DNA of 5,717 bases from Streptosporangiaceae bacterium (GTDB lineage Bacteria > Actinomycetota > Actinomycetes > Streptosporangiales > Streptosporangiaceae), in NCBI GenBank assembly GCA_030038715.1, contig JASHSO010000135.1, positions 1-5,717 of the forward strand, read 5' to 3'. The notes under the pieces were generated by a model. That model ran no database searches. It saw only the letters and a program-made list of their open reading frames with translations, and had not been told where the DNA came from. Positions 1-5,456 of this stretch are shown here, piece by piece. Position 1 is the stretch's first letter. Each line of letters opens with the position of its first letter. The translations under genes were made by a program, and so were the position numbers.

Positions 1-1
1 A

Positions 2-688
2 CACGTAGACGTGCCGTCGGAGGCGTGGGCGAGCGTTGCCGAATCGGCCGAGCACCGCCTTGCCAGACTGTTGCCGCAGCAGGTCCGGATCCGCTCGATC
101 AGGCCAGCGCCGGCTGGCTTCGACGCCCGGTTCTCGGCGCTCTGGCGGCGGTACTCCTACCGGGTCTGCGACGATCCCGCGCTAGCCGACCCGCTGCGCA
201 GGCACGACACGCTGTGGTACTTCCGTCGGCTGGATCTGGCACGAATGAACGAGGCCGCGCTGGCGTGTCTGGGAGAGCATGACTTCGCCGCCTTCTGCCG
301 CCGCAGGGACGGCGCGAGCACAGTCCGCGAGCTGTTGCGGCTTTCCTTCGAACCCGCCGAGCCCGGCGTGGCGGTGGCAACGGTCAGTGCCGACGCCTTC
401 TGCCACAACATGGTCAGGGCTCTAGCCGGAGCGCTGTTGTCGGTGGGCGACGGTAGCCGGCCGGTGACCTGGCCCGCTTCCGTGCTCGCGGCCCGGTCCA
501 GGGATCCCGCTGTGCGGGTCGCGCCGGCGCACGCGCTTTGCCTGGAGGAGGTCTGCTACCCCGAGCCAGGCGCGATGGCGGAGCGCGCAGCAAGCACGCG
601 GCGTCGACGTCACCTCTGCACCGAGCAGGGAACGGGGCGAGCCAGCGGACTGCCGCCGGGCGGCGACGGCCGCGTTACCTCTGCCTAA
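2..688 (+). CDS. truA: tRNA pseudouridine synthase A, 3' part (5' end outside window)
   Basis: TruA converts uridines 38-40 in the anticodon stem-loop of many tRNAs to pseudouridine in the cytoplasm. The open frame runs from the window edge, starting HVDVPSEAW, which is the segment that follows the catalytic RTDxGVHA motif in this family; that motif and its Asp lie upstream and cannot be checked. Visible family motifs are FDARFSA (119-139), the Tyr-containing RYSYR (149-163), DFAAFCRRR near 282-308, and FCHNMVR (398-418), followed by a GDG turn. About 228 residues are present, so roughly 70 are missing. A GTG at 11 lies in the frame but is an internal Val codon. The last 45 residues are an Arg/Gly-rich tail past the conserved EVCYP segment; such tails vary among actinobacteria. 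In this phylum truA usually follows the rpoA-rplQ ribosomal cluster, which I expect just upstream. The TAA stop overlaps the stop of the convergent gene. Confidence 0.95.
   Translation, partial: HVDVPSEAWASVAESAEHRLARLLPQQVRIRSIRPAPAGFDARFSALWRRYSYRVCDDPALADPLRRHDTLWYFRRLDLARMNEAALACLGEHDFAAFCRRRDGASTVRELLRLSFEPAEPGVAVATVSADAFCHNMVRALAGALLSVGDGSRPVTWPASVLAARSRDPAVRVAPAHALCLEEVCYPEPGAMAERAASTRRRRHLCTEQGTGRASGLPPGGDGRVTSA
652..664. terminator. GC inverted repeat near the convergent stop codons, possible weak terminator
   Basis: GCCGC (652-656) and GCGGC (660-664) form a 5-bp stem with a 3-base loop inside the truA tail. It lies 20 bases past the stop of the minus-strand gene, where a terminator for that transcript would be expected. 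There is no U-tract on either strand, and stems of this size are common by chance in GC-rich DNA, so this is a weak call. Confidence 0.2.
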
Positions 689-2430
689 GGCGTGCCGTTC
701 AGCATGCGGCTGGTGAGGCTCACGTTGGCCGTGTTGTCGACCAGCTCAGTCACAAATTGGGCAAGGTCGTTGCGTTGGGCCGTCGTCTTGGGCTTGTGCA
801 GGCTTGTGTACTCGGCCCAGATGAGGATGAGGTAGTGACCCTTGGCCAAGGCCTGCTCGATGCCCTGTCCCTGGCCGATCCTGCTGGTCGGCCCCCTCCT
901 GGCGGCGAGCTGCGCGATGAAGCTGCCGGAGCCGGCAGTTGTCGCAGCGGCCTTGGCGGCGGCCGCGGAGGTCAGGTTGAGCACCCCGATCGTGCCCATC
1001 TCGCCCTGCTTGGCCGACAGGTAGGTGGCCCGTACCACCTGATCGCACCCGCCCGAGCTGACCGCGTTCTGCAGGCTTACCCCGTTCACCTCACTCGTGC
1101 AGTCCCTGCCGATGTTGGTGGCTGTGCGCACCACGGTGGCTTTGCCAGCCCGGAAGCTCCGCGGGTACAGCTGGGCGATGGTTAGCGCCTGCGGGTCTTC
1201 CGCTCGAGTTCCGATATGCCCGTTCGGCCCGAGCGTCGGACTGGGCGACGGGCTTGGCGAGGAGCTGGCCCTGGTGGTAGCCGACGAGGCCACCGGGGGC
1301 GGCTTGGCTGGTGACCGTAGCACGCCGAAGTACAGCGCAGTCGCGGCGGCAAGCACGAGAAGTAGCGCGGCAGAGATGGCCAGCTTGACGCTTGGCGGCC
1401 TGCGGCGCCGCTGGGGGATCGCATGCGGACCCGTATGAGCGCCAGAATGGCCGCCCGCGGCTCGCCGGCTGCCGTGCCGTGTTCCGGTGCCTGACGCGCT
1501 AGCAGCGGGGGCTGAGGCAGCGGGCCCGGCTACTGGCCTGGCTATCACAGGCTGGCTCGCGGTCCGCTGGGCGGCAGTGTCTCTGGAAGCTGTCTGATCG
1601 CTCGCCGGCCGCTGGGCCGCGGTGTCCCGGCTGGCCGTGCGGTTGCCCGCGGTCTGCGGGTCGGCCGTGGCTGCGCCCGCGGTTCGCTGGTCGGCGATGA
1701 CAGGTCGTGGCCCCGTCCTGCGGGACCCCTGGCCGGAATGCGACGGCATCGTCCAAGTCCCGGTCGCGCGTCCATCAGCGATCGCTCGCCAGGTCTGCGT
1801 TGATGTGACGTCGGCGGCTGGGTCACTAACGGCCAACATCGAGTAGTCAGGGCCGGCGTCGGCGTCGGGCCCGTCCTGGCGGCCGTAGTATCCGGCCGCG
1901 GTAGCCGGCCTGGAGGTTGTGCCTGCAGCCGGTTGTGCCGTCGGCCGAGCGGCGTCGGCCGCAAGCAGTTGCGCTCCCCCCCGGTTCCAGGCGGCGAACT
2001 GCCCGGGCGGATACATGGGCGGCGGCTGTCCGGGCTGGGGCGGGTAACCACGGACTGGCCCCCGGCCGGCTTCGCCCGCTGACGCCGAGCCCAGCCACGA
2101 CCTGCCGGTCCCACCCTGACCTGCCGGGTCGGCCGAGTGCCGGCCGCCCCCGTAGCCGGGTTGCTGAGGACCGGGCATTTCGCGGCCCGCTCTGTCGTAC
2201 CCGGGCACGAATACCGAGGATGCGTCGGACGCCGGGGACCCTTCGGCCGCAGCGCTCCTACGCCCAGCCGCATACCCACGGCCGGCTGCGGACCCGTCCG
2301 CCGTAGCCCTGCGCCGGGCCGAGAAATCACCGGAGGCGGTCGGCTCGCTCGCTTGGCCACCGGGCCCAGCCGAACGGTCGCGCCGCCTGGTTCGGTGTTG
2401 CTGAGCAGCATCGTCGGCCGGGTAGCGCAT
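685..2430 (-). CDS. Single-pass membrane protein, N-terminus inside, with secreted two-Cys C-terminal domain; function unknown
   Basis: The 581-residue product is not a family I can name. Residues 1-340 are low-complexity and probably disordered: Ala/Gly/Arg-rich, with a Pro-rich stretch near 129-143 and a Thr repeat tract at 246-290. A basic cluster RRRR (341-344) precedes one hydrophobic helix (about 348-371), so by the positive-inside rule the long N-terminal part is cytoplasmic. A Ser-Pro linker (391-398) leads to an extracytoplasmic domain (about 412-581) of ordinary composition, with cysteines at 444 and 462 that could form a disulfide, and sequence such as GTIGVLNL, KGHYLILIWAEYT and ANVSLTSRM. 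From memory this tail resembles uncharacterised actinobacterial proteins encoded beside truA or rplM; I could not search. No signal peptidase or lipobox site is evident. The gene stands alone on its strand, divergent from rplM and convergent with truA. ATG at 2430 is chosen because a -10 element sits at leaderless spacing; no Shine-Dalgarno sequence is visible. The next Met is residue 85. Confidence 0.85.
   Translation of the reverse strand: MRYPADDAAQQHRTRRRDRSAGPGGQASEPTASGDFSARRRATADGSAAGRGYAAGRRSAAAEGSPASDASSVFVPGYDRAGREMPGPQQPGYGGGRHSADPAGQGGTGRSWLGSASAGEAGRGPVRGYPPQPGQPPPMYPPGQFAAWNRGGAQLLAADAARPTAQPAAGTTSRPATAAGYYGRQDGPDADAGPDYSMLAVSDPAADVTSTQTWRAIADGRATGTWTMPSHSGQGSRRTGPRPVIADQRTAGAATADPQTAGNRTASRDTAAQRPASDQTASRDTAAQRTASQPVIARPVAGPAASAPAASASGTGTRHGSRRAAGGHSGAHTGPHAIPQRRRRPPSVKLAISAALLLVLAAATALYFGVLRSPAKPPPVASSATTRASSSPSPSPSPTLGPNGHIGTRAEDPQALTIAQLYPRSFRAGKATVVRTATNIGRDCTSEVNGVSLQNAVSSGGCDQVVRATYLSAKQGEMGTIGVLNLTSAAAAKAAATTAGSGSFIAQLAARRGPTSRIGQGQGIEQALAKGHYLILIWAEYTSLHKPKTTAQRNDLAQFVTELVDNTANVSLTSRMLNGTP
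1546..1695 (-). repeat. In-frame 15-bp-register repeat tract encoding A-x-x-x-T pentapeptides
   Basis: Residues 246-295 of the membrane protein read as ten consecutive pentapeptides. Ala is in position 1 of all ten and Thr in position 5 of eight: ADQRT, AGAAT, ADPQT, AGNRT, ASRDT, AAQRP, ASDQT, ASRDT, AAQRT, ASQPV. At DNA level there is a higher order: two 30-bp units (1666-1695 and 1636-1665) followed by two diverged 45-bp units (1591-1635 and 1546-1590). The tract is bounded on both sides by the residues PVIA. It is on the predicted cytoplasmic side. It is not the A(D/N)Lxx right-handed beta-helix repeat, since the central Leu/Phe is absent. Confidence 0.85.
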
Positions 2431-2436
2431 GCGGCG

Positions 2437-2442
2437 AGCGTA
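2437..2442 (-). promoter_or_regulatory. Probable -10 element (TACGCT) of the membrane-protein gene, leaderless spacing
   Basis: On the minus strand TACGCT fits the actinobacterial TAnnnT -10 consensus and is followed by exactly six bases (CGCCGC) and then the ATG at 2430. Transcription would then begin at or next to the A of the start codon. The lack of any Shine-Dalgarno sequence ahead of this ATG agrees with a leaderless mRNA, which is common in actinobacteria. At 17-bp spacing the -35 position holds CTAACT, a poor match. Confidence 0.5.
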
Positions 2443-2535
2443 TCGGCTCAGGAGCGGTCAGTTAGGCGCGTCGCGAGTTTCTGCCGCGGTGGCGACATCT
2501 GACAGGCAGCGCGGGGTCGGCTGGCCTGGCTCGCT

Positions 2536-2565
2536 TTGACCGGCACACATGATGCCCGGTATTCT
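2536..2565 (+). promoter_or_regulatory. Housekeeping-sigma promoter of the rplM-rpsI(-glmM) operon
   Basis: TTGACC at 2536-2541 is a five-of-six match to the -35 consensus. An 18-bp spacer follows, then TATTCT at 2560-2565, a five-of-six match to TATAAT. This is the best promoter-like sequence in the window, and it sits where the ribosomal-protein operon needs one. The predicted start is near 2572, giving a leader of about 145 nt before rplM. Confidence 0.7.
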
Positions 2566-2571
2566 GCTTGG

Positions 2572-2715
2572 GCGTCCATGCGTACTGGCATGCCCGCATA
2601 CCTGGCTACGTGACGGCCTGGCATGCGAGCCGGGGTCGGTGCCCGCGGACTTCCGAGCCAGGGGCGGAACTGCTCTGCGGCGCGGTCAGGATTCAGGACT
2701 CACACTCGAAGGCGT
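2572..2715 (+). promoter_or_regulatory. Predicted 5' leader of rplM with direct repeat and small hairpins
   Basis: This stretch has no credible gene. It contains a 9-bp direct repeat, CTGGCATGC, at 2585-2593 and 2618-2626, one copy lying within the perfect palindrome GGCATGCC (2587-2594). Possible RNA pairings are ATGCG (2578-2582) with CGCAT (2595-2599), or instead GCATGCC (2588-2594) with GGCATGC (2620-2626). A further small stem is CGGG (2631-2634) with CCCG (2642-2645). In other phyla L13 regulates its own operon through its leader; whether that applies here is inference. The 3' end carries the rplM ribosome-binding site GAAGG (2708-2712). Confidence 0.4.
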
Positions 2716-3183
2716 ATGACTTTGCGCACGTACAGCCCTAAGGCCGCTGACATCCAGCGCCAGTGGCACGTCATCGACGCTTCGGACGTCGTACTTGGCC
2801 GCCTGGCCAGCCATACGGCCCGGCTGCTGCGCGGCAAGCACAAGCCGATTTTCGCGCCGCACGTGGATACTGGCGACTTCGTCATCATTGTCAATGCCGC
2901 CAAGATTGCCCTGAGCGGCAACAAGCTTCGCGACAAGATGGCCTACCGGCACTCTGGATACCCAGGCGGCCTGCGGTCGCTGTCTTATGCCGAGCTTATG
3001 GCCAGGAGCCCCGAGCGCGTGGTCGAGAAGGCCGTCAGGGGCATGCTGCCGAAGAACGCGCTGGGCAGGCAGATGCTCCGCAAGCTCAAGGTCTACGCCG
3101 GGCCCGACCATCCGCACCAAGCGCAGCAGCCGGTCCCTTTCGAGATCACACAGGTCGATCAGGTCGGCCGGGCGGCCAGTTAG
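2716..3183 (+). CDS. rplM: 50S ribosomal protein L13
   Basis: L13 is an early-assembling protein of the large ribosomal subunit that binds 23S rRNA. The 155-residue product is close to the usual bacterial length (about 140-150). Recognisable family segments are RQWHVIDA (15-22), VLGRLAS (26-32), LRGKHKP (38-44), [11 protein letters not shown] (51-61), YRHSGYPGG (77-85), GMLPKN (109-114), [11 protein letters not shown] (124-134) and PFEITQ (141-146). The open frame extends upstream to 2623, but those residues are unlike L13. ATG at 2716 gives MTLRTYSPK. The ribosome-binding site GAAGG (2708-2712) is only 3 bases from this ATG but 9 bases from the in-frame TTG at 2722, which would start the protein exactly at the common actinobacterial L13 N-terminus (M)RTYSPK; TTG is therefore a real alternative (153 residues). 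It is the first gene of the rightward operon, followed by rpsI after a gap of about 99 bp. The stop is TAG. Confidence 0.97.
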   Translation: MTLRTYSPKAADIQRQWHVIDASDVVLGRLASHTARLLRGKHKPIFAPHVDTGDFVIIVNAAKIALSGNKLRDKMAYRHSGYPGGLRSLSYAELMARSPERVVEKAVRGMLPKNALGRQMLRKLKVYAGPDHPHQAQQPVPFEITQVDQVGRAAS

Positions 3184-3270
3184 CCCTGGCGAACGCACGG
3201 CGCCCAGTCGCGAGCGCCCGGCTTAGCCGCCCCAGCCACCGCAGCCAGCATGAATTCAACCGAGAAGCAC

Positions 3271-3276
3271 GAGGAA
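3271..3276 (+). promoter_or_regulatory. Ribosome-binding site that sets the rpsI start at GTG 3283
   Basis: GAGGAA lies 6 bases before the GTG at 3283, a good Shine-Dalgarno match and spacing. The in-frame ATG at 3250 has no purine-rich sequence ahead of it, so this site favours the GTG. Confidence 0.7.
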
Positions 3277-3282
3277 CAGAAC

Positions 3283-3801
3283 GTGGCCGAGCCCATCGAG
3301 ACGCCCGAGGCCGAACCCGAGGCCGCGGCCGAGTTGTCCGCCGGAGAGCAGCTATCGGAGTACACGACCGAGACCGGTACCGCCCCGAAGCAAGTCGAGC
3401 GCAAGCCGGTCGTGACGGGCACTGCGCTCGGCACGGGCCGCCGTAAGGAAGCCATCGCACGGGTCCGTATCCTGCCGGGAACGGGACAGTGGAAGATCAA
3501 CGACAGGTCTTTGCAGGACTACTTCCCTAACAGGGTGCATCAGCAGCTCATCAGCGAGCCGTTCGTCGCGCTGGGGGCCGAGGAGGAGTTCGACGTCGTC
3601 GCCAAGATCGACGGCGGCGGCGTCAGCGGCCAGGCCGGTGCGCTGCGGCTCGGCATCGCAAGGGCTCTGACCGTAGTTGATCCGGATAGTCGGCCAACAC
3701 TCAAGCGGGCCGGGTTCCTCACTCGGGACGCACGGGTTACCGAGCGCAAGAAGGCCGGCCTGAAGAAGGCCCGCAAGGCTCCGCAGTACTCCAAGCGCTA
3801 G
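3283..3801 (+). CDS. rpsI: 30S ribosomal protein S9
   Basis: S9 belongs to the head of the small subunit, and its basic C-terminal tail reaches the P-site tRNA. With GTG at 3283 the product is 172 residues. Residues 1-45 form an acidic, Glu/Ala/Thr-rich extension ([20 protein letters not shown]) typical of actinobacterial S9 and absent from the roughly 130-residue S9 of E. coli. The conserved core follows: [13 protein letters not shown] (50-62), GTGQWKIN (66-73), DYFPN (79-83), [16 protein letters not shown] (111-126), GFLTRD (144-149), [19 protein letters not shown] (154-172). The terminal KR needed for tRNA contact is intact. GTG is preferred over ATG at 3250 because of the GAGGAA site and because the protein then begins (M)AEPIETP, like relatives. 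rplM and rpsI are paired in nearly all bacteria, and both proteins are ribosomal. glmM starts 42 bp after the TAG stop, so these genes are probably co-transcribed. Confidence 0.97.
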   Translation: MAEPIETPEAEPEAAAELSAGEQLSEYTTETGTAPKQVERKPVVTGTALGTGRRKEAIARVRILPGTGQWKINDRSLQDYFPNRVHQQLISEPFVALGAEEEFDVVAKIDGGGVSGQAGALRLGIARALTVVDPDSRPTLKRAGFLTRDARVTERKKAGLKKARKAPQYSKR

Positions 3802-3843
3802 CCGAGTGCCGCGAGCCAGGCAGCGTCGGGTCCCGGCGGGTTA

Positions 3844-5217
3844 ATGGGCAAGCTTTTCGGTACGGACGGCGTCCGCGGCGTAGCGGGCCGTGACCTGACG
3901 GCCGGGCTCGCGATGAGGCTCGCCGCGACGGCCGGACGTGTTCTGGCCGGTTCGGCGAGCGGGGTCGATCGGCCATTCGCCGTAGTTGGCCGTGACCCGC
4001 GGGCATCGGGCGAGTTCCTCGAGGCAGCTGTCGTTGCCGGGCTCGCGGCGACCGGCATCGACGTGGTCAGGCTCGGGGTGCTGCCGACACCGGCCGTCGC
4101 CTACCTGACGGGCGCCCTCGGTGCCGAGTTCGGGATCGTGCTGTCCGCTAGCCACAATCCCGCGCCTGACAACGGCATCAAGATCTTCGCGCGGGGCGGC
4201 CTCAAGCTGCCTGACGCGGTGGAGGAGGAGATCGAGTCAGCGCTGGCCGGTGCCCAGGACCGCGTTGGCCACCTTGAGCCGGCCGGAGTGCCGGAGGGTG
4301 GCTTTGGCCGGGTGCGCGATGGCACCAACGTCGATGAGCTCTACCTGGAGCACTTGCTCGCCACTCTGCCCGCCATCCCAGGTGGGCCGCTAGCGGGCAT
4401 CCGGGTCGTCGTCGACTGCGCGCATGGTGCGGCAGCCCAGTATGCGCCGCGCCTGCTGCGCCGTGCGGGCGCCGACGTGATCGCGATCGGCGCCGAGCCT
4501 AATGGCCTCAACATCAACGACGGTTGCGGTTCGACGTGCCTAGACGCGCTTTCGGCCGCTGTGGTGGCGGCTGGAGCCGACGCAGGGGTTGCGCACGACG
4601 GTGACGCTGACCGGTGCATGGCGGTCGATGCGGCAGGCCGGGTGATCGACGGCGACCAGATCCTCGCGGTGCTCGCGCTTTCCATGCAATCTGCGGGCAG
4701 ACTGGCCGGCAACACGGTGGTCGCGACGGTGATGTCCAACCTCGGCTTCCGGCACGCCATGCGCGCGGCAGGAATCGAAGTGGTCCAGACCCCGGTAGGC
4801 GACAGGTACCTGGTCGCCGCGATGCTGGACGGCAAGTACGTGCTTGGCGGCGAGCAGTCCGGGCACGTCATCATGCTCGATCACGCAACGACGGGCGACG
4901 GGCTGCTGACCGGCCTGCACCTGCTGGCCGAGATGGTGAGGCAGGGTCGCCCGCTGGCTGAGGTAGCCGGCGTGATGACCAGATACCCGCAGATTCTGAT
5001 CAGCGTTCACGGCGCGGATAAGGCGAAGATAGTCGCCTCCCCGGTCCTGGCCGAGGCCGTAGCGCTGGCCGAGGCCGAGCTTGGCGACGCGGGCAGGGTG
5101 ATTGTCCGGCCAAGCGGGACCGAACCGGCGGTCCGGGTCATGGTCGAGGCGGCAGATGCCAGCAACGCCGAGCGGCTAGCCGGTCATTTGGCCGGTATTG
5201 TCCGTAATCTAGGCTAG
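3844..5217 (+). CDS. glmM: Phosphoglucosamine mutase
   Basis: GlmM interconverts glucosamine-6-phosphate and glucosamine-1-phosphate in the cytoplasm, the step between GlmS and GlmU towards UDP-GlcNAc for peptidoglycan. The 457-residue length suits the family (about 445-455). It begins [15 protein letters not shown], the standard N-terminus. It carries the phosphoserine loop SASHNP (101-106, catalytic Ser at 103), the metal loop DGDADR (252-257, Asp 252, 254, 256), the sugar-specificity loop GEQSGH (336-341), and the phosphate-binding loop RPSGTEP (422-428). All four active-site motifs are intact, so the enzyme should work. The GEQSG and ASHNP contexts match GlmM rather than the phosphomannomutase/phosphoglucomutase branch. 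Activity normally needs phosphorylation of the active-site Ser. The ribosome-binding site is poor: GGCGGG (3835-3840) only 3 bases from the ATG. Translation may depend on being in the rpsI transcript. The TAG stop is immediately followed by a 12-bp palindrome and then a strong hairpin. Confidence 0.97.
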   Translation: MGKLFGTDGVRGVAGRDLTAGLAMRLAATAGRVLAGSASGVDRPFAVVGRDPRASGEFLEAAVVAGLAATGIDVVRLGVLPTPAVAYLTGALGAEFGIVLSASHNPAPDNGIKIFARGGLKLPDAVEEEIESALAGAQDRVGHLEPAGVPEGGFGRVRDGTNVDELYLEHLLATLPAIPGGPLAGIRVVVDCAHGAAAQYAPRLLRRAGADVIAIGAEPNGLNINDGCGSTCLDALSAAVVAAGADAGVAHDGDADRCMAVDAAGRVIDGDQILAVLALSMQSAGRLAGNTVVATVMSNLGFRHAMRAAGIEVVQTPVGDRYLVAAMLDGKYVLGGEQSGHVIMLDHATTGDGLLTGLHLLAEMVRQGRPLAEVAGVMTRYPQILISVHGADKAKIVASPVLAEAVALAEAELGDAGRVIVRPSGTEPAVRVMVEAADASNAERLAGHLAGIVRNLG

Positions 5218-5229
5218 GCGCTGCAGCGC
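5218..5229. repeat. 12-bp perfect palindrome abutting the glmM stop codon
   Basis: GCGCTGCAGCGC begins at the base after the TAG stop (5215-5217). As RNA it could fold into a 4-bp GC stem with a UGCA loop. It could be part of the 3' end processing or termination region, or a protein site; no role can be assigned from sequence. Confidence 0.5.
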
Positions 5230-5264
5230 GGACCGCGGGACCATAGCCGCCGTTACATCCTGGG

Positions 5265-5299
5265 GAAGACTTAACCGTCACATCCGACGGCAAGTCTTC
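5265..5299 (+). terminator. Strong two-part hairpin after glmM, likely operon terminator
   Basis: GAAGACTT (5265-5272) pairs perfectly with AAGTCTTC (5292-5299). Inside it, CCGTC (5275-5279) pairs with GACGG (5286-5290). Together they make a 13-bp stem broken only by an AA/C internal loop, with a 6-base loop ACATCC. It lies 47 bases after the glmM stop, in the place expected for an operon terminator. There is no U-tract after it; many actinobacterial terminator hairpins lack one. A regulatory or mRNA-stabilising role is the alternative. Confidence 0.6.
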
Positions 5300-5301
5300 G
5301 C

Positions 5302-5307
5302 TAGGAT
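5302..5307 (+). promoter_or_regulatory. Possible -10 element (TAGGAT) for acpS
   Basis: TAGGAT fits TAnnnT and starts 3 bases after the hairpin, as expected if a new transcription unit for acpS begins here. No good -35 is present: the nearest is GTCACA (5277-5282), a four-of-six match at a long 19-bp spacing and lying inside the hairpin. A second candidate -35, TTGACC at 5342, has no convincing -10. Confidence 0.25.
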
Positions 5308-5317
5308 CGGCGCGGCC

Positions 5318-5341
5318 TCCCGGCGGGGCAGAATGCCGGGA
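5318..5341. repeat. 7-bp inverted repeat in the glmM-acpS gap
   Basis: TCCCGGC (5318-5324) pairs with GCCGGGA (5335-5341) around a 10-base loop. If transcription starts near the TAGGAT at 5302 it would lie at the start of the acpS leader; otherwise it may be a second terminator stem. The rest of the gap (5342-5456) shows no gene that I can support. Confidence 0.4.
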
Positions 5342-5456
5342 TTGACCGGCGCGAGCGCGGCCGTCCGGATTGACTGTCACGCAAACTGGACCGACCTGAC
5401 GGCAGCGAGACGAGGGCGTACAGGACGCCGGTCATCGGGCGTGGCAGGCTTAAAGC

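Noticed and set aside
538..1185. A 215-codon plus-strand open frame spanning the truA end and the antisense of the membrane gene
   Set aside because: It crosses the end of a confirmed gene and lies antisense to a region encoding a well-composed protein domain. Long antisense frames are common in GC-rich DNA.
1546..1695. Pentapeptide-repeat (right-handed beta-helix) protein, or a CRISPR array
   Set aside because: The five-residue units lack the central Leu/Phe needed for that fold. The DNA units are in-frame, adjacent and diverged, with no spacers, so CRISPR is excluded.
1545..2411. A 288-codon open frame on the minus strand overlapping the membrane-protein gene
   Set aside because: It is offset within the real gene, made almost wholly of Arg, Pro and Gly, and has no recognisable segment. 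The other frame has a transmembrane helix, an ordered C-terminal domain and a promoter-like element.
2623..2715. N-terminal extension of rplM
   Set aside because: The frame is open but the residues are not L13-like and there is a better-supported start with a GAAGG site at 2708.
3199..3218. GGCGC/GCGCC stem between rplM and rpsI
   Set aside because: Only 5 bp with a 10-base loop; this is expected by chance at such GC content.
2763..3446. A 227-codon frame across rplM and rpsI
   Set aside because: It is out of frame with two certain ribosomal genes and has Arg/Ala-biased composition.
5342..5398. Promoters from TTGACC (5342) or TTGACT (5370) for acpS
   Set aside because: Neither has a TAnnnT-like -10 at 16-19 bp; the sequence at the expected places is GC-rich.
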